From NCBI GenBank assembly GCA_963575645.1, contig OY754471.1, forward strand, positions 30,388,401 to 30,452,400: a stretch of DNA of 64,000 nt, in the 5' to 3' direction. The DNA is from Xanthostigma xanthostigma (lineage: Eukaryota; Arthropoda; Insecta; Raphidioptera; Raphidiidae). This document shows, piece by piece, positions 1 to 12,027 of this stretch; within the stretch, counting starts at the first letter, position 1, and every line of letters begins with the position of its first letter. Under the pieces are notes generated by a model. The model saw only the letters and a list, made by a program, of their open reading frames with translations. It was not told the origin of the DNA and did no database searches. The translations under genes and the position numbers were made by a program.

Positions 1-164
1 CAATTTTGCCTATAAGGACTCATTTGCACGCAATTGTCGTGAAGCATGTAAAAACTGCTTGTAGGCGTTAAAATATTAGTTAATATGCAGTTTGCATTTT
101 CTTATGAGAGAAAGATCTAAACCTGAATGTTATAGTTTAAGTAAACTTACCTTTGTAAAATAAA

Positions 165-497
165 GCAATTTTTACTCTATTGACTCATTTGCACCTAATT
201 GTCATAAAGCATGTAAAAACTGCTTGTATGCTTTAAAATAATGGTTAATATGCAGTTTGCATTTTTTTATGAGAGAATGATCCAAACCTGAATGTTATAG
301 TGTAATTAATAGACTTACCTTTGTAAAATAACGCAATTGTGCCTATAAGGACTCATTTGCACGCAATTGTCGTGAAGCATGTAAAAACTGCTTGTCTGCG
401 TTAAAATAATGGTTAATATGCAGTTTGCATTTTCTTATGAGAGAATGATCCAAACCTGAATGTTGCAGTGAAAGTAGACTTACCTTTGTGAAATAAA
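165..497. repeat. Diagnostic variant monomer pair (marker of HOR start)
   Basis: The first monomer (165-332) has 'tttttactctattgactc' in place of the usual 'ttttgcctataaggactc'. Near its end it carries a 3-bp expansion, 'gtgtaattaatagac' for the usual 'gtgtaaatagac', which makes it 168 bp. The next monomer (333-497) begins 'acgcaattgtgcc'. The same pair recurs at about 14188, 17326, 31187 and 36790, which makes it the easiest marker for aligning the large copies. It also shows that the end of a large copy (about 14.0-14.4 kb) carries a second, internal version of the HOR start, 14023 bp (about 85 monomers) downstream. Confidence 0.9.
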
Positions 498-656
498 ACA
501 ATTTTGCCTTTAAGGACTTATTTGCACCTAATTGTCGTAAACCATGTAAAAACTGCTTGTCTGCGTGAAAATGATAGTCAATATTCAGTTTGCATTTTCT
601 TATGAGAGAATGATCCAAACCTGAATGTTATAGTGTAAATAGACTTACTATCATGA

Positions 657-662
657 AATAAA
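657..662 (+). other. AATAAA hexamer recurring once per monomer (example)
   Basis: AATAAA lies just upstream of the 'gcaatttt' landmark in most monomers of both terminal types ('catgaaataaagc' and 'gtaaaataaagc'). It is lost where the monomer ends 'aaaataacgc', as in the unit ending near 332. It matches the canonical eukaryotic polyadenylation signal on the plus strand, but in A+T-rich DNA it may be coincidental. I see no linked promoter or gene. It is listed only as a regularly spaced motif. Confidence 0.4.
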
Positions 663-869
663 GCAATTTTGCCTATAAGGACTCATTTGCACCTAATTGT
701 CATAAAGCATGTAAAAACTGCTTGTATGCGTTAAAATAATAGTTAATATGCAGTTTGCATTTTCTTGTGAGAGAATGATCCAAACCTGAATGTTATAGCG
801 CAAGTAAACTTACCTTTGTATAATAAAGCAATTTTGCCTATAAGGACTCATTTGCACCTAATTGTCGTA

Positions 870-924
870 AAGCATGTAAAAACTGCTTGTCTGCGTTAAA
901 ATATGGTTAATATGCAGTTTGCAT
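870..924. other. Conserved overlapping dyads in the monomer (example)
   Basis: Three short inverted repeats are seen here and at the equivalent place in most monomers. AAGCA (870-874) pairs with TGCTT (884-888) across a 9-nt loop. AAACTGC (880-886) pairs with GCAGTTT (914-920) across a 27-nt loop, 28 nt in full-length monomers. ATGCA (912-916) pairs with TGCAT (920-924) across a 3-nt loop. The first two share bases and cannot both form, and the last two overlap. Monomers with 'gcagttttc' extend the second stem by one pair. Short dyads are common in centromeric satellites; whether these extrude is unknown. Confidence 0.6.
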
Positions 925-3900
925 TTTCTTATGAGAGAATAATCCAAACCTGAATGTTATAGTGTAAATAGACTAACCTTCATGAAATAAAGCAATTTTG
1001 CTTATAAGGACTTATTTGCCCCTAATTGTCATAAAGCATGTAAAAACTGCTTGTATGCGTTAAAATAATGGTTAATATGCAGTTTGCATTTTCTTATGAG
1101 AGAATGATCCAAACCTGACTGTTATAGTGTAAATAGACTTACTTTTGTAAAATAAAGCAATTTTGCTTATAAGGACTCATTTGCACGCAATTGTCGTGAA
1201 GCATGTAAAAACTGCTTGTCTGCGTTAAAATAATGGTTATTTTGCAGTTTTCATTTTCTTATGAGAGAATGATCCAAACCTGAATTGTATAGTGTAAATA
1301 GACTGACCCTCATGAAATAAAGCAATTTTGCCTATAAAGACTCATTTGCACCTAATTGTCGTAAAGCATGAAAAAACTGCGTGTCTGCGTTTAAATAATG
1401 GTTAATATGCAGTTTGCATTTTCTTATGAGAGAATGATCCAAACCTGAATGTTATAGTGTAAATAGACTAACCCTCATGAAATAAATCAATTTTGCCTAT
1501 AAGGACTCATTGGCACGCAATTGTCGTGAAGCATGTAAAAACTGTTTGTCTGCGTGAAAATGATAGTAAATATGCAGTTTGCATTTTCTTATGAGAGAAT
1601 GATCCAAACCTGAATGTTATAGTTTAAATAGACTTACCCTCATGAAATAAAGCAATTTTGCCTATAAAGACTCATTTGCACCTAATTGTCATAAAGCTTT
1701 TAAAAACTGCTTATATGCGTTAAAATAATAGTTAATATGCAGTTTGCATTTTCTTATGAGAGAATGATCCAAACCTGAATGGTATAGTGTAAATAGACTT
1801 ACCCTCATAAAATAAAGCAATTTTGCCCATAAGGACTCATTTGCACCTAATTGTCATAAAGCTTGTAAAAACTGCTTTCCTGCGTTTAAATAATGGTTAA
1901 TATGCAGTTTGCATTTTCTTATTAGAGAATGATCCAAACCTGAATGTTATAGTGTAAATAGACTAACCTTTGTAAAATAAAGCAATTTTGCTTATAGGGA
2001 CTCATTTGCACGCAAATGTCGTAAAGCATGAAAAAACTGCTTGTCTGCGTTTAAATAATGGTTAATATGCAGTTTGCATTTTCTTATGAGAGATAGATCC
2101 AAACCTGAATGTTATAGTGTAAATAGACTTACCCTCATGAAATAAAGCAATTTTGCCTATTAGGACTCATTTGCACCTAATTGTCATAAAGCTTTTAAAA
2201 ACTGCTTATATGCGTTAAAATAATAGTTAATATGCAGTTTGCATTTTCTTATGAGAGAATGATCCAAACCTGAATGGTATAGTGTAAATAGACTTACCCT
2301 CATAAAATAAAGCAATTTTGCCCATAAGGACTCATTTGCACCTAATTGTCATAAAGCATATAAAAACTGCTTGTATGCGTTAAAATAATGGTTAATATGC
2401 AGTTTGCATTTTCTTATGAGAGAATGATCCAAACCTGAATGTTATAGTGTAAATAGACTTACCCTCATGACATAAAGCAATTTTGCCCATAAGGACTCAT
2501 TTGCACCTAATTGTCATAAAGCATGTAAAAACTGCTTGTATGCGTTAAAATAATGGTTAATATGCAGTTTGCATTTTCTTATGAGAGAATGATCCAAACC
2601 TGAATGTTATAGTGTAAATAGACTTACCTTTGTAAAATAAAGCAATTTTGCCTATAAGGACTCATTTGCACGCAATTGTCGTGAAGCATGTAAGAACTGC
2701 TTGTCTGCGTGAAAATGATAGTAAATATGCAGTTTGCATTTTCTTATGAGAGAATGATCCAAACCTGAATGTTATAGTGTAAATAGACTTACCCTCATGA
2801 AATAAAGCAATTTTGCCCATAAGGACTCATTTGCACTTAATTGTCATAAAGCATGTAAAAACTGCTTGTATGCGTTAAAATAATAGTTAATATGCAGTTT
2901 GCATTTTCTTATGAGAGAATGATCCAAACCTGAATGTTATAGTGTAAATAGACTTACCTTTGTAAAATAAAGCAATTTTGCCTATAAGGACTCATTTGCA
3001 CGTAATTGTCGTAAAGCATGTAAAAACTGCTTGTCTGCGTTAAAATAATGGTTAATATGCAGTTTGCATTTTCTTATGAGAGAATGATCCAAACCTGAAT
3101 GTTTTAGTGTAAATAGACTTACCCTCATGAAATAAAGCAATTTTGCCTATACAGACTCATTTGCCCCTAATTGTCGTAAAGCATGTAAAAACTGCTTGTC
3201 TGCGTTTAAATAATGGTTAATATGCAGTATGCATTTTCTTATGAGAGAAAGATCCAAACCTGAATGCTATAGTGTAAAAAGACTTACCCTCATGAAATAA
3301 AGCAATTTTGCCTATAAAGACTCATATGCACCTAATTGTCGTAAAGCATAAAAAAACTGCTTGTATGCGTTAAAATGATAGTAAATATGCAGTTTGCATT
3401 TTCTTACGAGAGAATGATCCAAACCTGAATGTTATAGTGTAAATAGACTTACCTTTGTAAAATAATGCAATTTTGCCTATAAGGACTCATTTGCACCTAA
3501 TTGTCATAAAGCATGTAAAAACTGCTTGTATGCGTTAAAATAATGGTTAATATGCAGTTTGCATTTTCTTATGAGAGAAAGATCCAAAACGGAATGTTAT
3601 AGTGAAAGTAGACTTACCTTTGTGAAATAAAACATTCTTTGCCTTTAAGGACTTATTTCCACCTTATTGTCGTAAAACATGTAAAAACTGCTTGTCTGCG
3701 TTAAAATAATGGTTAATATGCCGTTTGCATTTTCTTATGAGAGAATGATCCAAACCTGAATTGTATAGTGTAAATAGACTGACCCTCATGAAATAAAGCA
3801 ATTTTGCCTATAAAGACTCATTTGCACCTAATTGTCGTAAAGCATGAAAAAACTGCTTGTCTGCGTTTAAATAATGGTTAATTGCAGTTTGCATTTTCTT

Positions 3901-5760
3901 ATGAGAGAATGATCCAAACCTGAATGGTATAGTGTAAATAGACTAACCCTCATGAAATAAAGCAATTTTGCCTATAAGGACTCATTTGCACCTAATTGTC
4001 ATAAAGCATGTAAAAACTGCTTGTATGCGTTAAAATAATGGTTAATATGCAGTTTGCATTTTCTTATGAGAGAATGATCCAAACCTGAATGTTATAATGT
4101 AAATAGACTTAACTTTGTAAAATAAAGCAATTTTGCCTATAAGGACTCATTTGCACGCAATTGTCGTGAAGCATGTAAAAACTGCTTGTCTGCGTTAAAA
4201 TAAAGGTTAATATGCAGTTTGCATTTTCTTATGAGAGAATGATCCAAACCTGAATGTTTTAGTGTAAATAGACTTACCCTCATGAAATAAAGCAATTTTG
4301 CCTATAAAGACTCATTTGCACCTAATTGTCATAAAGCATGTAAAAACTGCTTGTATGCGTTAAAATGATAGTAAATATGCAGTGTGCATTTTCTTATAAG
4401 AGAATGATCCAAAACTGAATGTTATAGTGTAAATAGACTTACCCTCATGAAATAAAGCAATTTTGCCTATAAAGACTCATTTGCACCTAATTGTCATAAA
4501 GCATGTAAAAACTACTTGTATGCGTTAAAATGATAGTAAATATGCAGTTTGCATTTTCCTATGAGAGAATGATCCAAACCTGAATGGTATAGTGTAAATA
4601 GACTAACCCTCATGAAATAAAGCAATTTTGCCTATAAGGACTCATTTGCACCTAATTGTCATAAAGCATGTAAAAACTGCTTGTATGCGTTAAAATAATG
4701 GTTAATATGCAGTTTGCATTTTCTTATGAGAGAATGATCCAAACCTGAATGTTATAATGTAAATAGACTTAACTTTGTAAAATAAAGCAATTTTGCCTAT
4801 AAGGACTCATTTGCACGCAATTGTCGTGAAGCATGTAAAAACTGCTTGTCTGCGTTAAAATAAAGGTTAATATGCAGTTTGCATTTTCTTATAAGAGCAT
4901 GATCCAAACCTGAATGTTTTAGTGTAAATAGACTTACCCTCATGAAATAAAGCAATTTTGCCTATAAAGACTCATTTGCACCTAATTGTCATAAAGCATG
5001 TAAAAACTGCTTGTATGCGTTAAAATAATAGTTAATATGCAGTTTGCATTTTCTTGTGAGAGAATGATCCAAAACTGAATGTTATAGTGTAAATAGACTA
5101 ACCCTCATGAAATAAAGCAATTTTGAACATAAGGACTCATTTGCACCTAATTGTCATAAAGCATGTAAAAACTGCTTGTATGCGTTAAAATAATGGTTAA
5201 TATGCAGTTTGCATTTTCTTATGAGAGAATGATCCAAACCTGAATGTTATAGTGTAAATAGACTAACCCTCATGAAATAAAGCAATTTTGCCTATAAGGA
5301 CTCAATTGCACGCAATTGTCGTGAAACATGTAAAAACTGCTTGTCTGCGTGAAAATGATAGTAAATATGCAGTTTGCATTTTCTTATGAGAGAATGATCC
5401 AAACCTGAATGTTATAGTGTAAATAGACTAACCTTTGTAAAATAAAGCAATTTTGCTTATAAGGACTCATTTGCACGCAATTGTCGTAAAGCATGAAAAA
5501 ACTGCTTGTCTGCGTTTAAATAATGGTTAATATAAAGTTTGCATTTTCTTATGAGAGATAGATCCAAACCTGAATGTTATAGTTTAAATAGACTTACCCT
5601 CATGAAATAAAGCAATTTTGCCTATAAAGACTCATTTGCACCTAATTGTCGTAAAGCATGTAAAAACTGCTTGTCTGCGTTAAAATAATGGTTAATATGC
5701 AGTTTTCAATTTCTTATGAGAGAATGATCCAAACCTGAATGTTATAGTGAAAATAGACTT

Positions 5761-8700
5761 ACCTTTGTAAAATAACGCAATTTAGCCTATAAGGACTCAT
5801 TTGCACGCAATAGTCGTAAAGCATGTAAAAACTGCTTGTCTGCGTTAAAATAAAGGTTAATATGCAGTTTGCATTTTCTTATAAGAGCATGATCCAAACC
5901 TGAATGTTTTAGTGTAAATAGACTTACCCTCATAAAATAAAGCAATTTTGCCTATAAAGACTCATTTGCACCTAATTGTCATAAAGCATGTAAAAACTGC
6001 TTGTATGCGTTAAAATAATAGTTAATATGCAGTTTGCATTTTCTTGTGAGAGAATGATCCAAAACTGAATGTTATAGTGTAAATAGACTAACCCTCATGA
6101 AATAAAGCAATTTTGAACATAAGGACTCATTTGCACCTAATTGTCATAAAGCATGTAAAAACTGCTTGTATGCGTTAAAATAATGGTTAATATGCTGTTT
6201 GCATTTTCTTATGAGAGAATGATCCAAACCTGAATGTTATAGTGTAAATAGACTAACCCTCATGAAATAAAGCAATTTTGCCTATAAGGACTCATTTGCA
6301 CCTAATTGTCATAAAGCATGTAAAAACTGCTTGTATGCGTTAAAATAATAGTTAATATGCAGTTTGCATTTTCTTGTGAGAGAATGATCCAAACCTGAAT
6401 GTTATAGCGTAAGTAAACTTACCTTTGTATATTAAAGCAATTTTGCCTATAAGGACTCATTTGCACCTAATTGTCGTAAAGCATGTAAAAACTGCTTGTC
6501 TGCGTTAAAATATGGTTAATATGCAGTTTGCATTTTCTTATGAGAGATTAATCCAAACCTGAATGTTATAGTGTAAATAGACTAACCTTCATGAAATAAA
6601 GCAATTTTGCTTATAAGGACTTATTTGCCCCTAATTGTCATAAAGCATGTAAAAACTGCTTGTATGCGTTAAAATAATGGTTATTATGCAGTTTGCATTT
6701 TCTTATGAGAGAATGATCCAAACCTGACTGTTATAGTGTAAATAGACTTACTTTTGTAAAATAAAGCAATTTTGCTTATAAGGACTCATTTGCACGCAAT
6801 TGTCGTGAAGCATGTAAAAACTGCTAGTCTGCGTTAAAATAATGGTTATTTTGCAGTTTTCATTTTCTTATGAGAGAATGATCCAAACCTGAATTGTATA
6901 GTGTAAATAGACTGACCCTCATGAAATAAAGCAATTTTGCCTATAAAGACTCATTTGCACCTAATTGTCGTAAAGCATGAAAAAACTGCGTGTCTGCGTT
7001 TAAATAATGGTTAATATGCAGTTTGCATTTTCTTATGAGAGAATGATCCAAACCTGAATGTTATAGTGTAAATAGACTTACCTTTGTAAAACAAATAAAT
7101 TTTGCCTATAAGGACTCATTTGCACGCAATTGTCGTAAAGCATGTAAAAACTGCTTGTATGTGTTAAAATAATTGTAAATATGCAGTTTGCATTTTCTTA
7201 TGAGAGAAAGATCCAAACCTGAATGTTATAGTGAAAGTAGACTTACCTTTGTAAAATAAAGCAATTTTGCCTATAAGGACTCATTTGCCCCTAATTGTCA
7301 TAAAGCATGTAAAAACTGCTTGTCTGCGTTAAAATAATGGTTAATATGCAGTTTGCATTTTCTTATGAGAGAATGATCCAAACCTGAATGTTATAGTGAA
7401 AATAGACTTACCTTTGTAAAATAACGCAATTTTGCCTATAAGGACTCATTTGCACGCAATAGTCGTAAAGCATGTAAAAACTGCTTGTCTGCGTTAAAAT
7501 AAAGGTTAATATGCAGTTTGCATTTTCTTATAAGAGCATGATCCAAACCTGAATGTTTTAGTGTAAATAGACTTACCCTCATAAAATAAAGCAATTTTGC
7601 CTATAAAGACTCATTTGCACCTAATTGTCATAAAGCATGTAAAAACTGCTTGTATGCGTTAAAATAATAGTTAATATGCAGTTTGCATTTTCTTGTGAGA
7701 GAATGATCCAAAACTGAATGTTATAGTGTAAATAGACTAACCCTCATGAAATAAAGCAATTTTGAACATAAGGACTCATTTGCACCTAATTGTCATAAAG
7801 CATGTAAAAACTGCTTGTATGCGTTAAAATAATGGTTAATATGCTGTTTGCATTTTCTTATGAGAGAATGATCCAAACCTGAATGTTATAGTGTAAATAG
7901 ACTAACCCTCATGAAATAAAGCAATTTTGCCTATAAGGACTCATTTGCACCTAATTGTCATAAAGCATGTAAAAACTGCTTGTATGCGTTAAAATAATAG
8001 TTAATATGCAGTTTGCATTTTCTTGTGAGAGAATGATCCAAACCTGAATGTTATAGCGTAAGTAAACTTACCTTTGTATATTAAAGCAATTTTGCCTATA
8101 AGGACTCATTTGCACCTAATTGTCGTAAAGCATGTAAAAACTGCTTGTCTGCGTTAAAATATGGTTAATATGCAGTTTGCATTTTCTTATGAGAGAATAA
8201 TCCAAACCTGAATGTTATAGTGTAAATAGACTAACCTTCATGAAATAAAGCAATTTTGCTTATAAGGACTTATTTGCCCCTAATTGTCATAAAGCATGTA
8301 AAAACTGCTTGTATGCGTTAAAATAATGGTTAATATGCAGTTTGCATTTTCTTATGAGAGAATGATCCAAACCTGACTGTTATAGTGTAAATAGACTTAC
8401 TTTTGTAAAATAAAGCAATTTTGCTTATAAGGACTCATTTGCACGCAATTGTCGTGAAGCATGTAAAAACTGCTAGTCTGCGTTAAAATAATGGTTATTT
8501 TGCAGTTTTCATTTTCTTATGAGAGAATGATCCAAACCTGAATTGTATAGTGTAAATAGACTGACCCTCATGAAATAAAGCAATTTTGCCTATAAAGACT
8601 CATTTGCACCTAATTGTCGTAAAGCATGAAAAAACTGCGTGTCTGCGTTTAAATAATGGTTAATATGCAGTTTGCATTTTCTTATGAGAGAATGATCCAA

Positions 8701-9058
8701 ACCTGAATGTTATAGTGTAAATAGACTTACCTTTGTAAAACAAATAAATTTTGCCTATAAGGACTCATTTGCACGCAATTGTCGTAAAGCATGTAAAAAC
8801 TGCTTGTATGTGTTAAAATAATGGTAAATATGCAGTTTGCATTTTCTTATGAGAGAAAGATCCAAACCTGAATGTTATAGTGAAAGTAGACTTACCTTTG
8901 TAAAATAAAGCAATTTTGCCTATAAGGACTCATTTGCCCCTAATTGTCATAAAGCATGTAAAAACTGCTTGTCTGCGTTAAAATAATGGTTAATATGCAG
9001 TTTGCATTTTCTTATGAGAGAATGATCCAAACCTGAATGTTATAGTGAAAATAGACTT
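5761..9058. repeat. Nested 10-monomer HOR, two units of 1649 bp (in copy 1)
   Basis: The segment starting 'acctttgtaaaataacgcaa' at 5761 repeats at 7410 with the same internal variants: 'ataagagcat', 'ttttgaacataagg', 'atatgctgtttgc', 'gtatattaaagc', 'gctagtctgcg' and 'acaaataaattttgcc'. At 9059 the same opening recurs but then follows a different series, so there are two full units. The unit length, 10 x 165 - 1, comes from a shared 1-bp deletion ('gttaaaatatggtt'). A few differences separate the units, for example 'gagagattaatcc' (6543) against 'gagagaataatcc' (8193), so the duplication is recent but not fresh. Confidence 0.9.
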
Positions 9059-12027
9059 ACCTTTGTAAAATAACGCAATTTTGCCTATAAGGACTCATTT
9101 GCACGCAATTGTCGTGAAGCATGTAAAAACTGCTTGTCTGCGTTAAAATAAAGGTTAATATGCAGTTTGCATTTTCTTATGAGAGAATGATCCAAACCTG
9201 AATGTTTTAGTGTATATAGACTTACCCTCATGAAATAAAGCAATTTTGCCTATAAAGACTCATTTGCACCTAATTGTCATAAAGCATGTAAAAACTGCTT
9301 GTATGCGTTAAAATGATAGTAAATATGCAGTTTGCATTTTTTTATGAGAGAATGATCCAAAACTGAATGTTATAGTGTAAATAGACTAACCCTCATGAAA
9401 TAAAGCAATTTTGCCTATAAAGACTCATTTGCACGTAATTGTCGTAAAGCATGTAAAAACTGCTTGTCTGCGTTAAAATAATGGTTAATATGCAGTTTTC
9501 AATTTCTTATGAGAGAATGATCCATACCTGAATGTTATAGATTAAATAGACTAACCCTCATGAAATAAAGCAATTTTGCCTATAAGGACTCATTTGCCCC
9601 TAATTGTCGTAAAGCATGTAAAAACTGCTTGTCTGCGTTAAAATAATGGTTAATATGCAGTTTGCATTTTCTTATGAGAGAATAATCCAAACCTGAATGT
9701 TATAGTGTAAATAGACTAACCTTCATGAAATAAAGCAATTTTGCCTATAAGGACCCATTTGCCCCTAATTGTCATAAAGCATGTAAAAACTGCTTGTATG
9801 CGTTAAAATAATGGTTAATATGCAGTTTGCATTTTCTTATGAGAGAATGATTCAAACCTGAATGTTATAGTGTAAATAGACTAACCCTCATTAAATAAAG
9901 CAATTTTGCCTATAAAGACTTATTTGCACCAAATTGTCGTAAAGCATGTAAAAACTGCTTGTCTGCGTTTAAATAATGGTTAATATGCAGTTTGCATTTT
10001 CTTATGAGAGAATGATCCAAACCTGAATGTTATAGTGTAAATAGACTTACCCTCATGAAATAAAGCAATTTTGACTATAAAGACTCATTTGCACCTAATT
10101 GTCGTAAAGCATGTAAAAACTGCTTGTCTGCGTTTAAATAATGGTTAATATGCAGTTTGCATTTTCTAATGAGAGAATGATCCAAACCTGAATGTTATAG
10201 TGTAAATAGACTTACCTTTGTAAAATAAAGCAATTTTGCCTATAAAGACTCATTTGCACCTAATTGTCGTAAAGCATGACAAAACTGCTTGTCTGCGTTT
10301 AAATAATGGTTAATATGCAGTTTGCATTTTCTTATGAGAGAATGATCCAAACCTGAATGTTATAGTGTAAATAGACTAACCCTCATGAAATAAAGCAATT
10401 TTGCCTATAAGGACTCATTTGCCCCTAATTGTCATAAAGCATGTAAAAACTGCTTGTCTGCGTTAAAATAATGGTTAATATGCAGTTGCATTTTCTTATG
10501 AGAGAATGATCCAAACCTGAATGTTATAGTGAAAATAGACTTACCTTTGTAAAATAACGCAATTTTGCCTATAAGGACTCATTTGCACGCAATTGTCGTG
10601 AAGCATGTAAAAACTGCTTGTCTGCGTTAAAATAAAGGTTAATATGCAGTTTGCATTTTCTTATGAGAGAATGATCCAAACCTGAATGTTTTAGTGTATA
10701 TAGACTTACCCTCATGAAATAAAGCAATTTTGCCTATAAAGACTCATTTGCACCTAATTGTCATAAAGCATGTAAAAACTGCTTGTATGCGTTAAAATGA
10801 TAGTAAATATGCAGTTTGCATTTTTTTATGAGAGAATGATCCAAAACTGAATGTTATAGTGTAAATAGACTAACCCTCATGAAATAAAGCAATTTTGCCT
10901 ATAAAGACTCATTTGCACGTAATTGTCGTAAAGCATGTAAAAACTGCTTGTCTGCGTTAAAATAATGGTTAATATGCAGTTTTCAATTTCTTATGAGAGA
11001 ATGATCCAAACCTGAATGTTATAGATTAAATAGACTAACCCTCATGAAATAAAGCAATTTTGCCTATAAGGACTCATTTGCCCCTAATTGTCGTAAAGCA
11101 TGTAAAAACTGCTTGTCTGCGTTAAAATAATGGTTAATATGCAGTTTGCATTTTCTTATGAGAGAATAATCCAAACCTGAATGTTATAGTGTAAATAGAC
11201 TAACCTTCATGAAATAAAGCAATTTTGCCTATAAGGACCCATTTGCCCCTAATTGTCATAAAGCATGTAAAAACTGCTTGTATGCGTTAAAATAATGGTT
11301 AATATGCAGTTTGCATTTTCTTATGAGAGAATGATTCAAACCTGAATGTTATAGTGTAAATAGACTAACCCTCATTAAATAAAGCAATTTTGCCTATAAA
11401 GTCTTATTTGCACCTAATTGTCGTAAAGCATGTAAAAACTGCTTGTCTGCGTTTAAATAATGGTTAATATGCAGTTTGCATTTTCTTATGAGAGAATGAT
11501 CCAAACCTGAATGTTATAGAGTAAATAGACTTACCCTCATGAAATAAAGCAATTTTGACTATAAAGACTCATTTGCACATAATTGTCGTAAAGCATGTAA
11601 AAACTGCTTGTCTGCGTTTAAATAATGGTTAATATGCAGTTTGCATTTTCTAATGAGAGAATGATCCAAACCTGAATGTTATAGTGAAAATAGACTTACC
11701 TTTGTAAAATAAAGCAATTTTGCCTATAAAGACTCATTTGCACCTAATTGTCGTAAAGCATGACAAAACTGCTTGTCTGCGTTTAAATAATGGTTAATAT
11801 GCAGTTTGCATTTTCTTATGAGAGAATGATCCAAACCTGAATGTTATAGTGTAAATAGACTAACCCTCATGAAATAAAGCAATTTTGCCTATAAGGACTC
11901 ATTTGCCTCTAATTGTCATAAAGCATGTAAAAACTGCTTGTCTGCGTTAAAATAATGGTTAATATGCAGTTTGCATTTTCTTATGAGAGAATGATCCAAA
12001 CCTGAATGTTATAGTGAAAATAGACTT
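9059..12027. repeat. Nested 9-monomer HOR, two units of about 1485 bp (in copy 1)
   Basis: Units start at 9059 and 10543, and the next equivalent start is 12028. Shared markers in order are 'gtgtatatagac', 'gcatttttttatgag', 'gttttcaatttc', 'atagattaaatag', 'aaggacccatttgcccc', 'ctcattaaataaagc', 'ttttgactataaag' and 'catgacaaaac'. The first unit has a 1-bp deletion ('gcagttgcatt', about 10487), giving 1484 bp. The second has private changes such as 'aaagtcttatt', 'gcacataatt' and 'gcctctaatt'. It directly abuts the 10-mer HOR, and both open with the same 'gtgaaaatagacttacc' monomer, suggesting that monomer type was the crossover site. Confidence 0.9.

Noticed and set aside
343-618. Minus-strand 91-codon open frame (also at 17504-17779, 36968-37243, 47193-47468) as a protein-coding gene
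   Set aside because: It is the satellite monomer read in one frame, with a 55-residue period equal to 165 bp. The start is TTG rather than ATG, and the frame is stopped in most other monomers by the TAG formed from 'cctata'. Copies at other loci arise from HOR duplication, so recurrence is not evidence of selection.
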